A stretch of 10,664 nucleotides of DNA from an uncultured bacterium (GCA_949288405.1 CASEKM010000026.1:1-10664); one strand, 5' to 3'. Shown: positions 1 through 7,219, counted from the stretch's first letter. Notes: a model not told the origin generated them from the sequence alone. Numbers and translations are program-made.

Positions 1-486
1 CACAAGGTGCCCTTCGGCTATTACCACCTTCAGGACCTGGGGCGGACCCGGCGGGTGATGGAGGGCGAGGGGGAGTTTGTGGGCGAGGGGGCCTACGCCC
101 AATTCGGCCAGCTGGCCAATCTGTTTTACGAGGAGGGGCCCGGCCTGCTGATCCATCCGGTGTGGCAGGCGGCCAGCGCCTACTTTGTGGCGCTGCGGCT
201 GGAGCAGGAGCCCCTCCCCAACTATGTACGCTACTCCTTCGCCTTTTGGGAGGACGCGGACTACTACAGCGGGGAGATCCAGACCACCGTCACCGGGGAG
301 GCGGAGACCGCCGGGGAGGCCCTGCCCTCCGGCGGGTCCTCCAGCGTGTACCGGGTGGCCCAGGGGGATACGCTGTGGGGGATCGCCCGGCAGTTCGGGC
401 TGTCCCTGGAGACGCTGGTGGCGCTGAACCCCCAGATCAAAAACCCCAACTTGATCCGCCCGGGGGACGAGGTGAGGGTGGCATGA
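1..486 (+). CDS. LysM-domain phage tail protein, 5' partial (XkdP-like)
   Basis: The frame is open from the first base of the window, so the true start lies upstream and only the C-terminal 161 residues are seen. The first part (GRTRRVMEGEGEFVGEGAY..., then an EEGPGLLIHPVW stretch) resembles the N-terminal domain of phage DNA-circulation/tail proteins, where a GPG-LLxHP segment is typical. A linker rich in G, S and E leads to a C-terminal LysM domain, about nt 346-483, with the hallmarks YRVAQGDTLWGIA, LNPQI and a closing RPGDEVRV. In PBSX-like tails the LysM protein sits between the tape measure and the hub and is thought to link tube and baseplate, possibly touching peptidoglycan. The stop codon overlaps the next gene's ATG (ATGA), so the two are translationally coupled. 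The family assignment is confident; the exact role is inferred from order. Confidence 0.85.
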   Translation, partial: HKVPFGYYHLQDLGRTRRVMEGEGEFVGEGAYAQFGQLANLFYEEGPGLLIHPVWQAASAYFVALRLEQEPLPNYVRYSFAFWEDADYYSGEIQTTVTGEAETAGEALPSGGSSSVYRVAQGDTLWGIARQFGLSLETLVALNPQIKNPNLIRPGDEVRVA

Positions 487-1433
487 CCGGATATGTATTC
501 ACGGCCCAGGGGCAGTCCGTCCAGCTGCCCGCCCCGGTGGAGTGGCGCTTTCAGTACACCTCCGGGGTCCCCTGCGACAGCTTCCGGCTGCGGTGCATCT
601 GGGAGGGGAAGAACGCCGCCCGCCCGGCGGAGTGGGCCTCCTTTCAGGCCCTGGAGGGGGGCGAGGTGGTATTCACCGGCGTGGTGGACGAGTGTGAGAC
701 GGTGCGCGGGGCGGAGGGCTCCTACTTTGAAGTGAGCGGCCGGGGAATGGCGGCCCGGCTGCTGGACAACGAGGCGCTGAGCCAGGACTATGAGGTGGCC
801 ACCCTGGCGGACATCCTCCGGGACCACGTGACCCCATACGGGGTCCAGGTGGGGGAACAGGCCGCCATGGGGCCGGTGTCCCGGTTCTCCGTGGCCGCGG
901 GCAGCAGCGAGTGGGCGGTGCTGTACGAGTTTGCACGGTACTGCAACGGGGTCTGTCCCCGGTTCGACCAGCTGGGGCGGCTGATCCTGACCCCCTGGGA
1001 CAGCGGCCGGGAGATCGCCCTGGACGCCGGAGTCCCGGTCACCAGAATGGTGTGCCGGGACCGGCGGTACGGGGTGCTCTCTCAGGTGGTGGTGCGGGAC
1101 CGGCATCAGAACTGGACGGAGACGGTGGACAACACCGGCTTTCAGGCCCTTGGGGGCCTGCGGCGGCAGGTGGTGACCATGCCGGGCAAGGGGCAGTACC
1201 AGGCCATGCGCTACAGCGGCCGGTTCCAGCTGGAGCAGTCCGCAGCGGAGCAGCTGCGCCTGGAGGTGGAGGTGCCCAAGCTGTTTTTTGCCAAGCCAGG
1301 AGACCTGGTCCGTCTGACCCAGCCGGGCTGGGGGCGGAACGGGACCTACCGGGTGGCGGAGGCCCAGGTGAGCCAGGACGCCCAGGGGGCGCGGACGCTT
1401 CTGGACCTGGCGCCCCCGGACATAACTTTGTGA
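483..1433 (+). CDS. Baseplate hub protein (XkdQ/YqbQ, gpD-like)
   Basis: This encodes 316 residues, close to the length of Bacillus XkdQ. The start is the ATG that overlaps the previous stop, with GAGGTGAGGG at 469-478 as ribosome binding site; the frame stays open upstream of it, but that part lies inside the LysM gene. Residues about 18-90 contain the SFRLRCIWEG and VVFTGVVDECE strands followed by FEVSGRGMAARLLDNEA, a pattern typical of gpD/gp27-type hub proteins (a strand pair, G-x-V-D, then GRGM-x-x-LLDN). The C-terminal half ends with LFFAKPGDLVRLTQPGWGRNGTYRVAE, again like the XkdQ family. In contractile tails the hub closes the tube end and carries the spike. Some XkdQ relatives are labelled hydrolases in databases, but I see no catalytic motif and read it as structural. 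It lies between the LysM and spike genes, as in PBSX. Confidence 0.85.
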   Translation: MTGYVFTAQGQSVQLPAPVEWRFQYTSGVPCDSFRLRCIWEGKNAARPAEWASFQALEGGEVVFTGVVDECETVRGAEGSYFEVSGRGMAARLLDNEALSQDYEVATLADILRDHVTPYGVQVGEQAAMGPVSRFSVAAGSSEWAVLYEFARYCNGVCPRFDQLGRLILTPWDSGREIALDAGVPVTRMVCRDRRYGVLSQVVVRDRHQNWTETVDNTGFQALGGLRRQVVTMPGKGQYQAMRYSGRFQLEQSAAEQLRLEVEVPKLFFAKPGDLVRLTQPGWGRNGTYRVAEAQVSQDAQGARTLLDLAPPDITL

Positions 1434-1437
1434 GGTG
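1432..1437 (+). promoter_or_regulatory. Ribosome binding site overlapping the hub stop codon
   Basis: GAGGTG matches the anti-Shine-Dalgarno end of 16S rRNA and is 6 nt before the ATG at 1444. A GTG at 1435 in the same frame lies inside this site, so the ATG at 1444 is the better start for the next gene. Confidence 0.7.
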
Positions 1438-1443
1438 AGGGGA

Positions 1444-1878
1444 ATGTGGACATCCAATCGAAAAATGGAGGGGCACAGCGAGGAGTGCGCCGCCGACCAG
1501 GGGATGGTCACCCTGGGCGGAGATCCGGCGGCGGTCTATCTGGGGGGCGAGCGGCGGTGGGTCTCCCTCTATGCCCCGGGCGGCTATCAGTGGCGGCCTA
1601 AGGCGGGGGACAAGGTGCTGGTGGTCAAGGCGGGGGACCATCGGGAGCTGCCCTGCCTGGTGGGCAAGCGGCCGGACTGGACGGCCCAGGAGGAGGAGCT
1701 GCCCCCCGGCTCCGTTCGCATCCACAGCGGCACCGGGACGGTGCTCCTCAGCGAGGAGGGGCTCACCCTGAAGGGGGACGAGGTGGCCCTGGAGGGGGAG
1801 ATCACCGTCAACGGCCAGGAGCTGGAGGCCTATATCGAGGCGGTCGTCTATCAGGTGCTGGCCTCCATGATGGGATAG
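1444..1878 (+). CDS. Small baseplate spike-like protein (gpV-like, XkdR position)
   Basis: This encodes 144 residues from ATG 1444. Residues about 20-80 (GMVTLGG..., RRWVSLYAPGG, WRPKAGDKVLVVKAGD, PCLVGKRPD) look like the small OB-fold barrel of gpV/gp45-type spikes, where a 'kpGD-V-vl' strand and a closing G-V-G turn are usual. The following stretch, IHSGTGTVLLSEEGLTLKG then VALEGEITVNGQELE, alternates short hydrophobic strands and glycines as in the triple-stranded beta needle of such spikes. The protein is shorter than P2 gpV and has no visible metal-binding HxH tip. It occupies the slot of XkdR (DUF2577) in PBSX-type clusters, so an XkdR-like assignment is the main alternative. A spike piercing the envelope from the baseplate centre is inference from fold and position. 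Confidence 0.6.
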   Translation: MWTSNRKMEGHSEECAADQGMVTLGGDPAAVYLGGERRWVSLYAPGGYQWRPKAGDKVLVVKAGDHRELPCLVGKRPDWTAQEEELPPGSVRIHSGTGTVLLSEEGLTLKGDEVALEGEITVNGQELEAYIEAVVYQVLASMMG

Positions 1879-1884
1879 GAGGGG
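1877..1884 (+). promoter_or_regulatory. Ribosome binding site supporting a TTG start
   Basis: AGGAGGGG overlaps the TAG stop of the spike gene and lies 6-8 nt before TTG 1891. No ATG or GTG exists in that frame at a suitable distance. A second TTG at 1897 is in the same frame but less well spaced. Confidence 0.6.
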
Positions 1885-1890
1885 TGGACC

Positions 1891-2244
1891 TTGGAATTGA
1901 AGCTGGAACAGGGGGACTACGTCCCCGACGGAGCGGGCGGCTTCGAGGCGCTGGATGGGGCCCAGGCCCTGCTGGCGCGGGTACTGTTCCGACTGACCGC
2001 CCGGCGGGGGCAGTTCCCCTTTCTGCCGGAGATGGGCAGCCGGCTGTATCTGCTGGGCCGGGAGCGCCCCTCCGCCCGGGAGGCCCTGGCACTGCAGTAT
2101 GTGACGGAGGCCCTGGCCCAGGAGGAGGGACTGGCGGTGACGGACGCCGTCCTCACCCAGGATGGAAGCGGGCGGGCCGCCCTGCGGGCAGAGCTGGAGT
2201 GGCGGGGGATGCCCCTGGCGGTCCAGGTGGAGCTGACCGTATAG
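1891..2244 (+). CDS. gp25-like baseplate wedge protein (XkdS position)
   Basis: This encodes 117 residues from a TTG start chosen by the AGGAGG site just upstream. The central segment (LLARVLFRLTARRGQFPFLPEMGSR, then LYLLG and a helical ALALQYVTEALAQEEGLAVTDAVL) fits the T4 gp25/P2 gpW wedge family. In that family a strand ending 'L-T-x-x-G-x', a 'dP-x-G-S-x-L' turn and a long helix precede a terminal beta sheet. This protein is near the usual length of gp25-like proteins and somewhat shorter than Bacillus XkdS (DUF2634). Wedge proteins of this family anchor the sheath and baseplate J to the hub. The gap to the next gene is only 13 nt. Confidence 0.72.
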   Translation: MELKLEQGDYVPDGAGGFEALDGAQALLARVLFRLTARRGQFPFLPEMGSRLYLLGRERPSAREALALQYVTEALAQEEGLAVTDAVLTQDGSGRAALRAELEWRGMPLAVQVELTV

Positions 2245-2257
2245 AGGAGGGACAGAA

Positions 2258-3313
2258 GTGAAAACCGTGGATGAAATTTTTCAGGAGATGCTGACGGACT
2301 TCGGAGAGAAGACCGGGGCGGAGCTGGAGCGCGGCTGTGACCTGGCGGTGCGGCTGTACGCGGCGGCGGCCCAGGTATACGCCCTGTACGTCCAGGCGGA
2401 CTGGGTGGCCAGGCAGGCCTTCCCCCAGACGGCGGAGGGGACATATCTGGACCTCCACGCCCAGCTGCGCAGTCTGGAGCGGAAGGAGGCCACCCGGGCG
2501 GTGGGGACCCTCCGCTTCACCGCCGGGGAGGCCAGCGAGAGCGACCGGGCCATCCCCCTGGGGACGGTGTGCATGACCGCGGGCCTGGTGCGCTTTGAGA
2601 CCACCCAGGCGGCGGTGCTGACCGCGGGCGCCACGCAGGTGGATGTGCCTGCCCAGGCCCTGCTGGCGGGGAGCGCGGGCAATGTGGCCGCCGGCGCCGT
2701 GGTCTCTATGGCGGTGGCCCCGGTGGGGATCGAGCGCTGCAGCAATCCCGCCCCCTTTCTGGGGGGCAGCGACGGGGAGAGCGACCAGGAGCTGCGGGCG
2801 CGGGTGATGGACACCTTCCAGCGCCTGCCCAATGGGGCCAACGCCGCCTTCTACGAGCAGGGCGCCCTGTCCTTTGATCAGGTGGCGGCCGCCTCCGTCC
2901 TGCCCCGGAGCCGGGGCGTGGGGACGGTGGACGTGGTGGTGGCCACCGGCAGCGGACAGCCGGACGAGGAGCTGCTGGAGGAGCTGGAGGAATACTTTCA
3001 GTCCAGGAGAGAGATCGCCGTGGACGTGCAGGTGCGCGCGCCGGAGGAGGTCTCCCTCACCCTGTCCGTCCAGGTGCGGGCCAGAGAGGGCTGGGACAGC
3101 AGCCAGGTCTGCACCGGGGTGAAAAACACCCTCCAGGCCTGGTTCTCCGGGGAGCGGCTGGGGCAGGACATCCTGCTGGCCCAGCTGGGGGACCTGATCT
3201 ACGGCTGTGAGGGCGTGGTCAACTATAAGATCCTCTCCCCCGCCGCCGATGTGTCCCTGGACGCGGATCAGCTGCCGGTGCTCACATCCGTCAGTGTGGA
3301 GGCGATGACATGA
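2258..3313 (+). CDS. Baseplate J-like protein (XkdT-like)
   Basis: This encodes 351 residues from a GTG start preceded by GAGGAGGG at 2244-2251; Bacillus XkdT is almost the same length. The N-terminus (DEIFQEMLTDFGEKTG, then WVARQAFPQTAEGTYLDLHAQLRSLERKEATRA) is the standard opening of the family. The core motif GGSDGESDQELRARVMDTFQRLPNGANAAFYEQGAL is a textbook baseplate J signature, followed by GVGTVDVVV and a conserved beta-rich C-terminal domain. Baseplate J forms the wedge ring arms that open when the sheath contracts. The stop overlaps the next ATG (ATGA). The family call is very secure. Confidence 0.93.
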   Translation: MKTVDEIFQEMLTDFGEKTGAELERGCDLAVRLYAAAAQVYALYVQADWVARQAFPQTAEGTYLDLHAQLRSLERKEATRAVGTLRFTAGEASESDRAIPLGTVCMTAGLVRFETTQAAVLTAGATQVDVPAQALLAGSAGNVAAGAVVSMAVAPVGIERCSNPAPFLGGSDGESDQELRARVMDTFQRLPNGANAAFYEQGALSFDQVAAASVLPRSRGVGTVDVVVATGSGQPDEELLEELEEYFQSRREIAVDVQVRAPEEVSLTLSVQVRAREGWDSSQVCTGVKNTLQAWFSGERLGQDILLAQLGDLIYGCEGVVNYKILSPAADVSLDADQLPVLTSVSVEAMT

Positions 3314-3891
3314 GCTACGCCCAGTATCTGCGCGCCCTGCTGGCCCCGCTGGGGGTCTACGACCTGAACGCCCCCTTTCAGGGGGGCGAGCTGGACGCCC
3401 TGGGGGAGGCCTTCGACCAGGTGGAGGCGGCGCTGGAGGAGACGCAGCGGGAGACATGTCTGGCCACGGCGGAGGACTGGGGGCTGGAGCGGATAGCCTC
3501 CCTGTTCCGCCGCCGGCCGCCGGCGGCCACGGTCCAGAACATGCGGGAGGCCCTGGCCGCCCTGCTGCGCATCGGCGGGGACAGCTTCACCCTGGACGCC
3601 ATCAACGACACCATCTCCGGCTGCGGCGTCAACGCCCGGGTAGAGGAGACCGACCAGGCCGGAACGGTGGAGGTCTCCTTTCCCCAGGTGCCGGGCATCC
3701 CGCCCAGCTTTGAGGAGATCCGGGTGATCATCGAGGACATCATCCCGGCCCACCTGGTCATCCGCTACCACTACTGGTATCTCACCTGGCAGCAGCTGGA
3801 GCAGAAATTTTCCTGCTGGCAGGACATTGAGGACCTGCAGCTGACCTGGTACGGCCTGGAGACCTATGTGGAGCCGGAGGACGAGAACTGA
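3310..3891 (+). CDS. gpI/DUF2313-like tail protein (XkdU-like)
   Basis: This encodes 193 residues starting at the ATG of the ATGA overlap, consistent with the YmfQ/XkdU (DUF2313) family. Seen are an N-terminal SYAQYLRALLAPLGVYDL segment, an LDALGEAFDQVEAALEETQRE helix, DWGLERIASL, the RREALAALLRIGG-type helix, and PAHLVIRYHYWYLTWQQLE near the end. Its relatives act at the baseplate rim and connect the wedge to the tail fibre. The C-terminal 30 residues form three decapeptide units, each with a Trp and a following Leu/Ile-Glu (TWQQLE, CWQDIE, TWYGLE). It is the last gene of the tail cluster: 3 nt after the stop codon begins a strong terminator, and no fibre gene follows. The family call is confident; the partner is unknown. 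Confidence 0.85.
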   Translation: MSYAQYLRALLAPLGVYDLNAPFQGGELDALGEAFDQVEAALEETQRETCLATAEDWGLERIASLFRRRPPAATVQNMREALAALLRIGGDSFTLDAINDTISGCGVNARVEETDQAGTVEVSFPQVPGIPPSFEEIRVIIEDIIPAHLVIRYHYWYLTWQQLEQKFSCWQDIEDLQLTWYGLETYVEPEDEN

Positions 3892-3893
3892 GA

Positions 3894-3943
3894 AACGGAC
3901 CCTCCCGGCCGCTGTGTGCGGCTGGGAGGGTCCGTTCCGTTTG
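3894..3943 (+). terminator. Strong intrinsic terminator closing the tail operon
   Basis: A 19-bp stem (arms 3894-3912 and 3918-3936, one G-U pair, loop TGTGT) is followed by a short T-rich tail (TCCGTTT). It begins 3 nt after the XkdU-like stop codon. On the other strand the hairpin is followed by TTTCTCAG, so it may also stop transcripts of the convergent dehydrogenase gene. Confidence 0.85.
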
Positions 3944-3989
3944 TGAAAGCTTCCGCCGTGCAGCGGCGCAAAGGCAGCGGGATCTTTTG

Positions 3990-4928
3990 TCATCGGGAGA
4001 CCAGATTTTCCAAGGGCTCCCCGGCGTAATAGCGCCTGAGATTTTCCAGGGCCAGCTGGATGCAGTTGCGCCGGGTGGATTCCAGGCGCATCCCGCCCGC
4101 CATATGGGGGGTGATCAGCAGGTTGGGGATGTCCCACAGGGGGCTGTCCGCCGGGAGGGGCTCCGGCTCCGTCACATCCAAGGCGGCCCCCCAGAGGCGG
4201 CCCGCCTGCATAGCCTCCGCCAGGGCCTCCTGATCCAGAGCGCTGCCCCGGCCGGCGCTGAGCAGCACCGCGTCGTCCTTGAGCAGGGCCAGGCGCTTTC
4301 TGTCCATAAAGCGGACGGTCTCCGGGGCGTGGGGCAGCACCAGGGCCACCACATCCGCCTGGGGCAGCAGCTCGTCGGTCCGCTCCATAGGAAAGACCTG
4401 GTCAAAGCCGGGGACCGGTCTGCCCACCGTCCGCTTCAGGCCGATGGTGCACCCCGCGCCCAGGGCCTGGCACAGCTTGGCGAAGGCGGAGCCCACGTGG
4501 CCCGCGCCGGCCACCAGGACCACCGCCCCGTCCAGGGATTTCAAATTGCCCACGTCCACCCAGGCGTGCTCCCGCTGGTGGTCCCGGCTCTGGGGGAGCT
4601 TGCGGTACAGGGAGAGCAGGGCGGCCAGCATATGCTCCGCCACCGACTGGCTGTTGATGCCGGCGGAGGAGGTGAGCAGCACAGAGGGCGGGAGCACCCC
4701 CGCGTACTTGTCGGTCCCCGCCCACATGCAGTGGAACCAGCGCAGGCGGGGGGCCTGGGCCAGCATGTCCTCCCTGGGCCAGCCCATCACAATGTTGGCC
4801 TGGGCAAACTGCTCCGGCGTGGCGGTGCGCCGTCCGGCGTACAGGTGGACCGCGTCCGGGGCCGCCGCCTCAAAGGCGGCCTTCTCCTCCTCCCGCACAG
4901 GGAGCAGGTTCAAAATCACGTCAGGCAT
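3990..4928 (-). CDS. D-isomer-specific 2-hydroxyacid dehydrogenase
   Basis: This encodes 312 residues, a usual length for short members of the family such as glyoxylate/hydroxypyruvate reductases. The NAD(P) Rossmann fingerprint GAGHVG is at residues 141-146. The catalytic trio of the family is in place: Arg227 (SAGRGSALD), Glu256 (DVTEPEPLP) and His275 (ITPHMAGG), with the Arg-to-Glu spacing equal to that of SerA. The reaction is reversible NAD(P)H-linked reduction of a 2-keto acid to a D-2-hydroxy acid in the cytoplasm. The substrate cannot be told from sequence. The start ATG has a perfect AAGGAGGT site 8 nt upstream (plus-strand 4937-4944). It converges on the tail operon and diverges from recG, so it is probably a monocistronic host gene. 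Confidence 0.9.
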   Translation of the reverse strand: MPDVILNLLPVREEEKAAFEAAAPDAVHLYAGRRTATPEQFAQANIVMGWPREDMLAQAPRLRWFHCMWAGTDKYAGVLPPSVLLTSSAGINSQSVAEHMLAALLSLYRKLPQSRDHQREHAWVDVGNLKSLDGAVVLVAGAGHVGSAFAKLCQALGAGCTIGLKRTVGRPVPGFDQVFPMERTDELLPQADVVALVLPHAPETVRFMDRKRLALLKDDAVLLSAGRGSALDQEALAEAMQAGRLWGAALDVTEPEPLPADSPLWDIPNLLITPHMAGGMRLESTRRNCIQLALENLRRYYAGEPLENLVSR

Positions 4929-4995
4929 GGGAAAGGACCTCCTTGTGGTACAGATGAATCAAATATTGTATGGGAGCCTTGCCGGCTGGGATTTT

Positions 4996-5024
4996 AGAAT
5001 AGCATATTCCGGGGGCGGTTTCAA
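4996..5024 (-). promoter_or_regulatory. Promoter of the 2-hydroxyacid dehydrogenase gene
   Basis: Read on the minus strand: TTGAAA (5024-5019), a 17-nt spacer, then TATTCT (5001-4996) preceded by TGC, an extended -10. This is a sigma-A-type promoter giving a leader of about 60 nt before the dehydrogenase ATG. Confidence 0.7.
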
Positions 5025-5055
5025 CTCCGCGGGGAAGTTCGGCGCCCTTCGTCCC

Positions 5056-5084
5056 TTTACGGTAAAAAAAACTTATGCTACAAT
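5056..5084 (+). promoter_or_regulatory. Promoter of recG
   Basis: TTTACG (5056-5061), a 17-nt spacer and TACAAT (5079-5084) with an extended TGC before the -10. Transcription should begin near 5091, about 35 nt before the GTG start of recG. The -35 boxes of this promoter and of the divergent dehydrogenase promoter are 31 nt apart. Confidence 0.7.
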
Positions 5085-5125
5085 AGTGGGACTGCGGAAG
5101 AAGCAGAGGAAAGGAGGCGCGGCCT

Positions 5126-7219
5126 GTGGAGATCACGCTGAATACGCCCCTCACCCAGTTCCCCGGCGTGGGGGAGGTGCGGGCCAAGAAGCTGGAGAAG
5201 CTGGGCCTTGTCCGGTGCGCCGACCTGCTGGCTTACTTCCCCAGGGACTATGAGGACCGGCGGCAGGTGTATGCCATCCGCTCCGCCCCCCTGGGACAGA
5301 AGGTGTGCATCTCCGCCCTGGCGGCGGAACACCCCAGGCTGTCCCGGATCCGAAGGGGACTGGACCTGGTCCAGGTGAAGGTGGTGGACCAGGCGGGGGC
5401 CCTGCATCTGACGTTTTTTAATCAGAGCTATGTGGAGCGCTCCATCCGGGCGGGGGAGGAGTACATCTTCTACGGCGTGGTGGAGGAACAGGGCCGCCGC
5501 CGCACCATGGTCAACCCCATCTTCGAGCGGGTGGGGAAGCAGAACTTCACCGGCTGCATCGTGCCGGTCTACCCCCTGACGGCGGGGATCACCAACCATC
5601 TGCTCTGCTCCCTCGCCCACCAGGCGGTGGACGCCTGCGCCAAAGAGATGCCCGAGACCCTGCCCCGGGGGGTGCGCCTGGACCACCAGCTGGCCCAGGC
5701 GGAGTTCTCCTACCGCAGCATCCACTTTCCCGTCTCCTTTGAAGATCTGGAGCTGGCCCGGCGGCGGCTGACCTTCGAGGAGCTCTTCTACCTGTCGGTG
5801 GGCCTGGCAATGCTGAAGGAGCGCCGGGGGGTGGAGACCGGGTACGCCGTTCCGCCCCGTCCGGCGGAGGCGTTTATCCGGCTGCTCCCCTTCTCCCCCA
5901 CCGGGGCCCAGCGGCGGGTGATGGAGGAGATCGCGGCGGACATGGCCTCGGGCAGACCCATGAACCGGCTGGTCCAGGGGGACGTGGGCTCCGGTAAGAC
6001 GGCGGTGGCCGCCTTTGCCGTCTGGCTGGCGGCGGGGGCCGGGTATCAGTCCGCCCTTATGGCCCCCACCGAGGTGCTGGCCGAACAGCACTTCCGCTCC
6101 CTGTCCGCCCTGCTGGAGCCGGCAGGTGTGCGGGTGGGCCTGCTCACCGGCTCCCTCACTCCGGCAAATAAGAGGAAGGTCCGGCAGGCGCTGGCCGCCG
6201 GCGCGCTGGATCTGGCCATCGGCACCCACGCCCTGCTCTCCCAGGGGGTGGAGTTTGCCCGGCTGGGTCTCATGGTGGCGGACGAGCAGCACCGCTTCGG
6301 AGTGGCCCAGCGGGCCGCCCTGGCCTCCAAGGGGGACTCCCCCCATGTGCTGGTCATGTCCGCCACCCCCATCCCCCGGACCCTGGCCCTGATCATCTAC
6401 GGGGACCTGGACGTGTCCGTCATCGACCAGCTGCCCCCCGGCCGCACGCCGGTGGAGACCTATGTGGTGCGGGAGGACAAGCGGGCCAGAATGTACAATT
6501 TCGTCCGCCGTCTGGTGGGCGAGGGGCGCCAGGTGTACATCATCTGCCCGGCGGTGGAGGAGAATGCAGAAGGCAGAGTGCAGAATGCAGAATGGGAGGG
6601 CTCTCCCCCGCCTATGGATTTAAAGGCGGTGACCACCTACGCCAAAAAGCTCCAGACGGAGGTGTTCCCCGACCTGAGGGTGGATCTTCTCCACGGGAAG
6701 ATGAAGCCCCGGGAGAAGGAGGCGGTGATGGCCGCCTTTGCCGCCGGGGAGACCGACGTGCTGGTGTCCACCACCGTCATCGAGGTGGGGGTGGACGTAC
6801 CCAACGCCGCCCTCATCATCGTGGAAAACGCGGAGCGCTTCGGCCTCAGCCAGCTCCACCAGCTCCGGGGCCGGGTGGGCCGGGGAAAGCACCAGTCCTA
6901 CTGCGTGCTCATCACCAACACCCGCAGCCAGGAGGCCATGAGCCGTCTGCGGACGCTGGCCTCCACCACCGACGGCTTCAAGATCTCCGAGGAGGACCTG
7001 AAGCTCCGGGGGCCGGGGGATTTCTTCGGCAGCCGGCAGCACGGCCTGCCCCAGATGAAGCTGGCCGACCTGGCGGGGGACCTGCGGCTCCTTCAGGAGG
7101 CCCAGGACTCGGCCCGGCGGCTGCTGATGGCCGACCCCACCCTCTCCCAGCCGGAGAACCGGCCGGTGCTGGAGCGGGTGCGGACCCTGTTTGCCGACAC
7201 ACCGGATATTTTCAACTGA
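5126..7219 (+). CDS. recG: ATP-dependent DNA helicase RecG
   Basis: This encodes 697 residues, slightly long for RecG. RecG remodels stalled replication forks and branch-migrates Holliday junctions. The N-terminal wedge domain opens with LTQFPGVGEVRAKKLEKLGL and DLLAYFPRDYEDRR. Helicase motifs follow in order: Walker A GDVGSGKT (285-292), DEQH box (386-389), SATP (412-415), then LLHGKMKPREKE, STTVIEVGVDVPNA and HQLRGRVGRG (578-587). The RecG C-terminal segment GPGDFFGSRQHGLP is present. The GTG start has AAGGAGG at 5111-5117, 8 nt upstream. Odd: between the conserved CPAVEE and DLKAV segments there is an insertion of about 18 residues (480-497) made mostly of five tandem 7-bp repeats. All motifs are intact, so the enzyme is probably active. 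The next gene starts 29 nt downstream with no terminator between. Confidence 0.97.
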   Translation: MEITLNTPLTQFPGVGEVRAKKLEKLGLVRCADLLAYFPRDYEDRRQVYAIRSAPLGQKVCISALAAEHPRLSRIRRGLDLVQVKVVDQAGALHLTFFNQSYVERSIRAGEEYIFYGVVEEQGRRRTMVNPIFERVGKQNFTGCIVPVYPLTAGITNHLLCSLAHQAVDACAKEMPETLPRGVRLDHQLAQAEFSYRSIHFPVSFEDLELARRRLTFEELFYLSVGLAMLKERRGVETGYAVPPRPAEAFIRLLPFSPTGAQRRVMEEIAADMASGRPMNRLVQGDVGSGKTAVAAFAVWLAAGAGYQSALMAPTEVLAEQHFRSLSALLEPAGVRVGLLTGSLTPANKRKVRQALAAGALDLAIGTHALLSQGVEFARLGLMVADEQHRFGVAQRAALASKGDSPHVLVMSATPIPRTLALIIYGDLDVSVIDQLPPGRTPVETYVVREDKRARMYNFVRRLVGEGRQVYIICPAVEENAEGRVQNAEWEGSPPPMDLKAVTTYAKKLQTEVFPDLRVDLLHGKMKPREKEAVMAAFAAGETDVLVSTTVIEVGVDVPNAALIIVENAERFGLSQLHQLRGRVGRGKHQSYCVLITNTRSQEAMSRLRTLASTTDGFKISEEDLKLRGPGDFFGSRQHGLPQMKLADLAGDLRLLQEAQDSARRLLMADPTLSQPENRPVLERVRTLFADTPDIFN
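6561..6595 (+). repeat. Five tandem heptamers inside recG
   Basis: The units are AGAATGC, AGAAGGC, AGAGTGC, AGAATGC and AGAATGG, each seven bases and end to end. The unit length is not a multiple of three, so gain or loss of one or two units would shift the recG frame. Right after it, GGGAG (6594-6598) and CTCCC (6603-6607) form a small inverted repeat. Confidence 0.85.

Noticed and set aside
162..482. An upstream start for the hub gene
   Set aside because: The frame is open upstream, but the ATG at 483 overlaps the previous stop and has a good ribosome binding site; the upstream part is Gly/Arg-rich shadow sequence of the LysM gene.
264..1511. Long open frame of 415 codons on the - strand
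   Set aside because: Antisense shadow of the LysM and hub genes, whose frames show clear family motifs.
2153..3457. Long open frame of 434 codons on the - strand
   Set aside because: It is antisense to the baseplate J gene, is rich in Pro, Gly, Arg and His as expected of a high-GC shadow frame, and has no recognisable motif.
3987..4997. Open frame of 336 codons on the + strand
   Set aside because: Antisense to the 2-hydroxyacid dehydrogenase, which has its full set of catalytic residues, a perfect ribosome binding site and a promoter.
5078..6346. Open frame of 422 codons on the - strand
   Set aside because: Antisense shadow of recG with biased composition and no motif.
6561..6595. A CRISPR array or other long repeat array
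   Set aside because: The units are seven bases, end to end, without spacers, and lie inside a gene. No spaced repeats were seen anywhere in the window.
6561..6617. A frameshift or sequencing error in recG at the heptamer tract
   Set aside because: The frame is continuous and all helicase motifs on both sides are in the same frame, so an in-frame insertion explains it.
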